19,570 bases of DNA. Origin: an uncultured Eubacterium sp. Its GTDB lineage: Bacteria; Bacillota; Clostridia; Lachnospirales; Lachnospiraceae. The stretch lies in contig CAJUFM010000063.1 in NCBI GenBank assembly GCA_910585745.1, positions 1 through 19,570 of the forward strand. Direction: 5' to 3'. Below the pieces are notes generated by a model, which was given only the letters and a program-made list of their open reading frames with translations, did not search any database and was not told the origin of the DNA. How positions within the stretch are numbered: the stretch's first letter is position 1; the number at the start of each line of letters is the position of its first letter. Shown here one piece after another: positions 15,531-19,570 of the stretch. The position numbers and the translations under genes are program-made.

Positions 15531-16370
15531 TTATTTGCTGTAGTCAAAAAATCCCTTGCCAGTCTTGCATCCCAGTTTTCCGGCGCGAACCATTTTTCTG
15601 AGAAGTGGTGATGGTCTGTATTTGGAATCACCTGTTTCTGCATAGATGACTTCCATAATGGCAAGGCAGATATCGAGACCAATGTAATCGCCAAGATGAA
15701 GAGGTCCCATCGGATGATTACATCCAAGGATCATAGCAGTATCAATATCCTCTGCGCTGGCAACACCTGCTTCAAGAACACAGATTGCTTCATTGATCAT
15801 CGGGATCAGGATACGGTTTACGGCAAATCCAGCAGCCTCATTAACCTGTACTGGTGTTTTTCCGATCTGTTTTGAGATCTCAATGATCTTGTCATTCATC
15901 TCATCCGGTGTGTTCTCACCGCGGATAACTTCTACCAGCTTCATTCTGTCAGCTGGGTTAAAGAAATGCATTCCGATCATCGGACGGTCCAGGCCAGCTC
16001 CCATCTCTGTGATAGAAAGAGAGGAAGTATTGGAAGCAAACATACAGTCAGCAGGAACGATATCCATCAGTTCTTTGAATGTTGCTTTCTTGATATCCAT
16101 ATTCTCCGGAGCAACTTCTACAATAAGATTACAGTCTGTACAGATATCTTTCAGACCAGTCTTGATCTTGCCAAGAATCTCTGTTGCCTTTTCCTGTGTG
16201 ATCTTCTCTTTTTTCACAAGGAAATTCAGGTTTTTCTCAATCTTTGCTTTTCCACCATCTGCAAATTCCTGCTTAATGTCGCAAAGACGAACTTCCATAC
16301 CATCTGTCATTGCAAATGCCTGAGCAATTCCGGAACCCATCGTTCCAGCACCAATAATACCTACTATCAT
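15531..16370 (-). CDS. hbd: 3-hydroxybutyryl-CoA dehydrogenase
   Basis: Reduces acetoacetyl-CoA to 3-hydroxybutyryl-CoA with NAD(P)H, the second step towards butyrate. The 279-residue protein is a normal monofunctional clostridial enzyme: Rossmann motif GAGTMGSGIA (7-16), ASNTSSLSI (112-120) binding substrate and nicotinamide, HFFNPADRMKLVEVI with catalytic H135 and E147, and the helical C-terminal dimer domain from about 183. AGGAGG precedes the ATG. It follows crt after an 80-bp gap that holds a GNRA-capped hairpin, and bcd follows after 21 bp. Confidence 0.97.
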   Translation of the reverse strand: MIVGIIGAGTMGSGIAQAFAMTDGMEVRLCDIKQEFADGGKAKIEKNLNFLVKKEKITQEKATEILGKIKTGLKDICTDCNLIVEVAPENMDIKKATFKELMDIVPADCMFASNTSSLSITEMGAGLDRPMIGMHFFNPADRMKLVEVIRGENTPDEMNDKIIEISKQIGKTPVQVNEAAGFAVNRILIPMINEAICVLEAGVASAEDIDTAMILGCNHPMGPLHLGDYIGLDICLAIMEVIYAETGDSKYRPSPLLRKMVRAGKLGCKTGKGFFDYSK

Positions 16371-16407
16371 GTTACCTTCCTCCTAAATATATATTTTTCT
16401 TTATTCC

Positions 16408-16423
16408 ACCGGTTTGCACCGGT
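16408..16423 (-). promoter_or_regulatory. Intercistronic GNRA hairpin between crt and hbd
   Basis: On the mRNA strand ACCGGT-GCAA-ACCGGT forms a 6-bp stem closed by a GCAA (GNRA) tetraloop, one of the most stable RNA loops. No U-tract follows, so termination is unlikely. It lies between the crt stop and the hbd ribosome binding site and may mark an RNA processing or stabilising element. Confidence 0.5.
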
Positions 16424-16450
16424 CGATTTCAAACGAGAGACTGCCCCTGC

Positions 16451-17242
16451 TTATTTATTCTGAAAAGGAACTACTTTTAATTTTTTCTCTTTATCCTTCT
16501 CTAAGAAATTGCCCATTCCGGCTTTCTGATCTTCTGTCTCAAAGCAGTCGCCAAAAAGTTTCTCTTCGATAACAATCGCCTGATCCATATCTACCTGCAG
16601 ACCGTCGTTAATAGCTTTTTTACAGTTACGGACAGCGATCGGAGCCTGCATAGCGATTCCAGCTGCCATCTTCTTTGCTGCCGGCATCAGTTCTTCCTGA
16701 GAATAAACAGCATTTACAAGCCCAACACGATATGCCTCATCTGCTTTGATATTTCTCGCCGTATAGATCAGCTGTTTTGCCATACCAACAGGGATGACAC
16801 GCGCCAGTCTCTGGGTTCCGCCAAATCCCGGTGTGATCCCAAGACCAACTTCCGGCTGTCCAAATACTGCATTGTCAGAACAGATACGAATATCACAGCT
16901 CATGGAAATCTCACAGCCGCCGCCGAGAGCAAAACCATTTACCGCTGCGATAACCGGGATCGGGAATGTCTCCAGCTTGCGGAATACGTCATTTCCCTTT
17001 TTACCGAATGCCTCACCCTCTGCTTTGGTCAGTGTGCTCATCTCTCCGATGTCAGCACCTGCCACAAAAGATTTGTCGCCTGCTCCGGTCAGGATCAGAC
17101 AGCGGATCGCATCCAGATCTACCGCATCCAGAGTCGCATCCAGTTCATCCAGAACAGTGCTGTTCAATGCGTTCAATGCTTTGGGACGGTTGATGGTAAT
17201 AATACCAACTTTGTCCTCTACGTCATAAGTAATGAATTCCAT
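16451..17242 (-). CDS. crt: 3-hydroxybutyryl-CoA dehydratase (crotonase)
   Basis: Removes water from 3-hydroxybutyryl-CoA to give crotonyl-CoA. From the ATG at 17242 the protein has 263 residues, the usual size. Crotonase features are the first oxyanion-hole block AGADIGEM (61-68), GFALGGGCE (103-111), which also contributes to the oxyanion hole, with catalytic E111, and GQPEVGLGITPGFGG (128-142) with catalytic E131. The ATG at 17242 is chosen because AAAGGAG stands about 9-10 bases upstream; a start at 17263 would include that site in the coding region. It lies about 130 bp after thl, with a strong hairpin in between, and is followed by hbd. Confidence 0.96.
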   Translation of the reverse strand: MEFITYDVEDKVGIITINRPKALNALNSTVLDELDATLDAVDLDAIRCLILTGAGDKSFVAGADIGEMSTLTKAEGEAFGKKGNDVFRKLETFPIPVIAAVNGFALGGGCEISMSCDIRICSDNAVFGQPEVGLGITPGFGGTQRLARVIPVGMAKQLIYTARNIKADEAYRVGLVNAVYSQEELMPAAKKMAAGIAMQAPIAVRNCKKAINDGLQVDMDQAIVIEEKLFGDCFETEDQKAGMGNFLEKDKEKKLKVVPFQNK

Positions 17243-17324
17243 ATCGGGAACTCTCCTTTCCATTGATTATGTTTGAATGGAGCGCTTCGCCACATAAAGC
17301 TCAGCCACCATATAAACAGTCCAT

Positions 17325-17351
17325 ATGCCAGAGGTTGTTCCCCTCTGGCAT
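17325..17351 (-). promoter_or_regulatory. Intercistronic hairpin between thl and crt
   Basis: A perfect 10-bp stem (atgccagagg, 17325-17334, with cctctggcat, 17342-17351) closes a 7-nt loop about 20 nt after the thl stop codon. The following mRNA (ATGGACTGTTTATATGG) lacks a U-tract. It may protect the 3' end of a processed thl mRNA or act as a partial terminator, so that thl is expressed more strongly than the downstream genes. This role is inference. Confidence 0.6.
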
Positions 17352-17370
17352 AGAACCAAAATGCTTTTTA

Positions 17371-18555
17371 TCAGTCGCGCTCAACGATGGTAGCACAACC
17401 CATTCCACCACCAATACAAAGTGTTGCAAGACCTTTCTTGGCATCGCGTTTCTGCATTTCATGAAGAAGTGTCACAAGAATACGGCATCCGGATGCTCCT
17501 ACTGGATGTCCGAGAGCGATAGCACCACCATTTACATTCAGCTTCTCAAGATCAAAGCCCAGGTCTCTTCCCACAGCGATAGACTGTGCGGCAAATGCCT
17601 CATTTGCTTCGATCAGATCCATATCTGCCACGCTGAGTCCAGTCTTGTTCATAACTTTCTGTGTAGCAGCAACTGGTCCAATACCCATGATCTTCGGATC
17701 TACACCAGCCAGAGCGCCAGCAACGAATGTAGCCATTGGTTTAACACCCAGCTCTTTTGCTTTTTCCTCGCTCATAACAACAACGGCTGCTGCACCATCA
17801 TTGATTCCGGAAGCGTTACCAGCGGTAACAAAACCGTCTTTGTTGATCGGACGAAGTTTGGAAAGACCTTCCATGGAAGTGCCAGGACGTGGTCCCTCAT
17901 CTTTGTCAAATACAACGGTCTGTTTTCTCTGTTTTACTTCTACTGGAACGATCTCATCATCAAATTTTCCTGCTTCCTGAGCTGCAACTGCCTTATTCTG
18001 GCTGTTTACTGCAAACTCATCCAGCTCTTCACGGGTCAGTTTCCATCTGTCGTCTGCACAGATGTTGTCTGCTGTCTGGATCATATGGTAGTCATTAAAT
18101 GCATCCCAGAGAGCATCGTTTACCATCGTATCCACAATGGTATTGTTGTTCATTCTGTAACCGAAACGTGCCTGTTTCAGAGCATAAGGAGCCATGGACA
18201 TGTTCTCCATACCACCTGCCACAACGATATCTGCGTCCCCTGTCTGGATCATCTGGGCAGCCATATTGACACAGTTCAGACCAGAACCACACACAACGTT
18301 CACTGTTACAGCGGGTGTCTCAATCGGAAGACCAGCATTGATGGAAGCCTGACGTGCTACGTTCTGGCCTAAACCAGCCTGGATAACACAGCCCATGTAT
18401 ACATGGTCAACCTTTTCCTTTGGAACACCAGCTCTCTTAAGAGCCTCTTCGATCACGATAGAACCCAGCTTCTGTGCCGGAGTCGTACTGAGTGTACCCC
18501 CCATTGTTCCGATGGCAGTACGGCAAGCGCCTGCTAAAACTACTTTCTTTGACAT
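17371..18555 (-). CDS. thl: Acetyl-CoA acetyltransferase (thiolase)
   Basis: Condenses two acetyl-CoA to acetoacetyl-CoA, the entry step of butyrate formation. The 394-residue protein is standard for biosynthetic thiolases: acyl-accepting C89 in VNVVCGSG, the central AGGMENMSMAPY block, NVNGGAIALGHPVGASG with H350, and LCIGGGMGCA with the second catalytic C380. AGGAGG stands 11 bases before the ATG. It is the first gene of thl-crt-hbd-bcd-etfB-etfA. The upstream 130-bp gap holds a perfect palindrome and only a poor promoter match, so control is unresolved. Confidence 0.97.
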   Translation of the reverse strand: MSKKVVLAGACRTAIGTMGGTLSTTPAQKLGSIVIEEALKRAGVPKEKVDHVYMGCVIQAGLGQNVARQASINAGLPIETPAVTVNVVCGSGLNCVNMAAQMIQTGDADIVVAGGMENMSMAPYALKQARFGYRMNNNTIVDTMVNDALWDAFNDYHMIQTADNICADDRWKLTREELDEFAVNSQNKAVAAQEAGKFDDEIVPVEVKQRKQTVVFDKDEGPRPGTSMEGLSKLRPINKDGFVTAGNASGINDGAAAVVVMSEEKAKELGVKPMATFVAGALAGVDPKIMGIGPVAATQKVMNKTGLSVADMDLIEANEAFAAQSIAVGRDLGFDLEKLNVNGGAIALGHPVGASGCRILVTLLHEMQKRDAKKGLATLCIGGGMGCATIVERD

Positions 18556-18597
18556 GATAAATATATCCTCCTTAATAAAATGATTATTTTATATGTG

Positions 18598-18620
18598 CCG
18601 GAAATATTTCCGGTTTTATA
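18598..18620 (-). promoter_or_regulatory. Perfect 16-bp palindrome and possible -10 of the butyrate operon
   Basis: CCGGAAATATTTCCGG (18598-18613) equals its own reverse complement. Directly upstream on the minus strand is TATAAA (18620-18615), a possible -10; no good -35 is found at 16-18 bp. If this -10 is used, the palindrome covers the transcription start and would be a natural operator. It does not resemble the Rex consensus TTGTTAANNNNTTAACAA often linked to clostridial butyrate genes. A weak AT-only hairpin (18575-18592) lies between it and the thl ribosome binding site. Confidence 0.5.
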
Positions 18621-18685
18621 CTGTGAGCTTTCTATCAGGTATGACAGCCCTTTCCGCTTTCTATAACTGACATGAGAGATCCTTG

Positions 18686-19165
18686 TCATCTGGCATATTT
18701 TTTTCTCAACATCTTTTCCACAGCCTCCGGCACCATATTGGACACATCGGAGCCATAGGAAGCCACTTCTCTCACAATGGTAGAACTCAGAAAAGCATAT
18801 TCAAGGCTCGTCGTAAAAAACATCGTATCGATATCCGGATCCAGACTGTGGTTGGTCTGGGCGATCTGCATCTCTGACTCAAAGTCCGATACCGCACGGA
18901 GTCCACGGATCATAACCTTTGCCTCCACACTCCTGGCAAAATCCACCGTAAGCCCGTCAAAAGTCTGTATTTTGACATTGGGAAATTCTTCTGTCGTATC
19001 CTCAAGCATACGGACCCTTTCCTCTAAAGTAAAGAGAGGATTTTTGCTGTTGTTTTTTAAAATGGCCACAATGACCTCGTCTACCACTTTCGCTGCTCTC
19101 TTGATAATATCAAGATGCCCATAAGTAACAGGGTCAAAGCTACCGGGATATACTGCTTTTATCAT
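18686..19165 (-). CDS. coaD: Phosphopantetheine adenylyltransferase
   Basis: CoaD transfers AMP from ATP to 4'-phosphopantetheine, giving dephospho-CoA, the second-last step of coenzyme A synthesis. From the ATG at 19165 it has 159 residues, the normal size. The nucleotidyltransferase motif is PGSFDPVTYGH (7-17, with the TxGH element at 14-17), and SSTIVRE (127-133) is the C-terminal ATP-binding motif; RGLRAVSDFE and the following residues match the family. AAGGGAG six bases upstream supports this ATG over the GTG at 19192. It has its own strong promoter and stands just upstream of the CoA-dependent butyrate operon, with no clear terminator in the 130-bp gap. Confidence 0.96.
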   Translation of the reverse strand: MIKAVYPGSFDPVTYGHLDIIKRAAKVVDEVIVAILKNNSKNPLFTLEERVRMLEDTTEEFPNVKIQTFDGLTVDFARSVEAKVMIRGLRAVSDFESEMQIAQTNHSLDPDIDTMFFTTSLEYAFLSSTIVREVASYGSDVSNMVPEAVEKMLRKKYAR

Positions 19166-19246
19166 ACGAATCTCCCTTTTCTGACCTCCCACCAGATCAC
19201 ATTGTTAATTTTTTCACAATACGTTGTCCCACCACTCACATTACTT

Positions 19247-19275
19247 ATCATAACATTCCTGGTTGAAGTTGTCAA
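19247..19275 (-). promoter_or_regulatory. Promoter of coaD
   Basis: The minus strand has a perfect TTGACA (19275-19270), a 17-bp spacer and TATGAT (19252-19247). Transcription would begin near 19240, about 75 nt before the ATG. The leader contains TGGTGGGA twice, about 40 nt apart, of unknown meaning. Confidence 0.85.
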
Positions 19276-19346
19276 ATAATTATCAATCTAAAATCTACAT
19301 ATTTTTTAATCTCTTTCTAAGTTAACCTTAAAGTGAAAAATGAAAG

Positions 19347-19570
19347 TTATTTTACCGTAACCTGAACCTTTTTATAGACGCCGCTCTGGGCATAGGCAAA
19401 GACCGTATATTTTCCCTTTTTCTTTGCCTTTATGACGCCTTTTTTAGAGACAGACAGTGCCTTGGGGCGGCTGGATTCGTAACTGACCTCCCGGTGGTGC
19501 CGCAGCGGCTTGGACTCTTTGATCTCTTTTGCCTTGATGCGCCATGTCTTACCTGCCTTTAAGGTGACTT
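19347..19570 (-). CDS. C-terminal end of a bacterial Ig-like (Big_2) domain protein, partial
   Basis: The window cuts this minus-strand gene; 73 codons and a TAA stop (19349-19347) are visible. The peptide contains VSYESSRPKALSVSKKGVIK, then KAKKKGKYTVFAYAQSG and ends in VQVTVK. This is the Big_2 pattern, in which a strand with S-S-x-x-x-A-x-V is followed by GVIKAKKKGKYTV and a closing VTVK strand. Such domains are usually found at the end of exported or cell-surface proteins of Clostridia. The catalytic or binding part lies outside the window, so the function cannot be given. Confidence 0.82.
   Translation of the reverse strand, partial: VTLKAGKTWRIKAKEIKESKPLRHHREVSYESSRPKALSVSKKGVIKAKKKGKYTVFAYAQSGVYKKVQVTVK

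Noticed and set aside
17263..18372. Plus-strand open frame of 369 codons opposite thl
   Set aside because: It is antisense to a clear thiolase gene, is rich in Cys, His and Ser as shadow frames are, has no ribosome binding site, and shows no domain.
18556..18685. Rex-binding site in front of the butyrate operon
   Set aside because: I looked for TTGTTAANNNNTTAACAA-like sequence and found none; the only strong palindrome has a CCGGAAA half-site.
19193..19240. MraZ-type TGGGA repeats in the coaD leader
   Set aside because: Only two TGGTGGGA copies about 40 nt apart are present, whereas MraZ sites have several closely spaced repeats, and there is no division gene nearby.
1..19570. CRISPR array, tRNA, rRNA, prophage or insertion sequence
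   Set aside because: No regularly spaced repeats, cloverleaf-like sequence, transposase, integrase or phage structural protein could be seen on either strand.

Overview
The window looks like chromosomal DNA from an anaerobic, low-to-moderate GC Firmicute, most likely a butyrate-producing member of the Lachnospiraceae (Clostridia). The basis is the complete thl-crt-hbd-bcd-etfB-etfA gene order, strong AGGAGG ribosome binding sites, near-consensus sigma-A promoters, and protein types common in that family (zinc-ribbon membrane proteins, DUF4352 lipoproteins, DUF4867, Big_2 exported proteins). Genus and species cannot be read from the sequence alone. All recognised genes except one lipoprotein lie on the minus strand, so the layout below is given in order of position while transcription mostly runs right to left.

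Left end (1-1740): an AT-rich accessory patch with the C-terminal remnant of an AraC-type regulator, an intrinsic terminator, and two related zinc-ribbon single-pass membrane proteins transcribed together from a textbook promoter (TTGACA, 17 bp, TATAAT). The two genes start with an identical 26-nt stretch, and their leader may hold a relic of a further copy.

DNA repair block (1806-7555): sbcC and sbcD (Mre11/Rad50-type nuclease) follow, in the same operon, an unusual 449-residue protein that joins an apparent zinc-dependent phospholipase C-like domain to an HCxxGKDRSG phosphatase of the MptpB/LipA type. The operon promoter carries two CGTACG sites across its spacer, which suggests repressor control. 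A divergent lipoprotein gene (7698-8294, plus strand) has its own promoter with a 12-bp palindrome at the predicted start of transcription.

Carbohydrate block (8474-12358): a DUF4867 gene with its own promoter, and a three-gene cluster of a GT2 glycosyltransferase, a cytoplasmic-looking NodB-type deacetylase and a secreted GH5 endoglucanase.

Butyrate block (12420-18620): thiolase, crotonase, 3-hydroxybutyryl-CoA dehydrogenase, butyryl-CoA dehydrogenase and both electron-transfer flavoprotein subunits. Together they convert two acetyl-CoA to butyryl-CoA, with the Bcd-EtfAB complex expected to bifurcate electrons from NADH to crotonyl-CoA and ferredoxin. The operon ends in a long hairpin terminator, has two intercistronic hairpins without U-tracts, and is preceded by a perfect 16-bp palindrome. 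No butyryl-CoA:acetate CoA-transferase or butyrate kinase is present here.

Right end: coaD (coenzyme A synthesis) with a strong promoter, then the cut-off C-terminal end of a bacterial Ig-like (Big_2) domain protein. I see no CRISPR array, tRNA, rRNA, insertion sequence or phage gene. The best candidates for something new are the phospholipase-phosphatase fusion coupled to sbcDC and the control elements around it; nothing here clearly amounts to a wholly new system.
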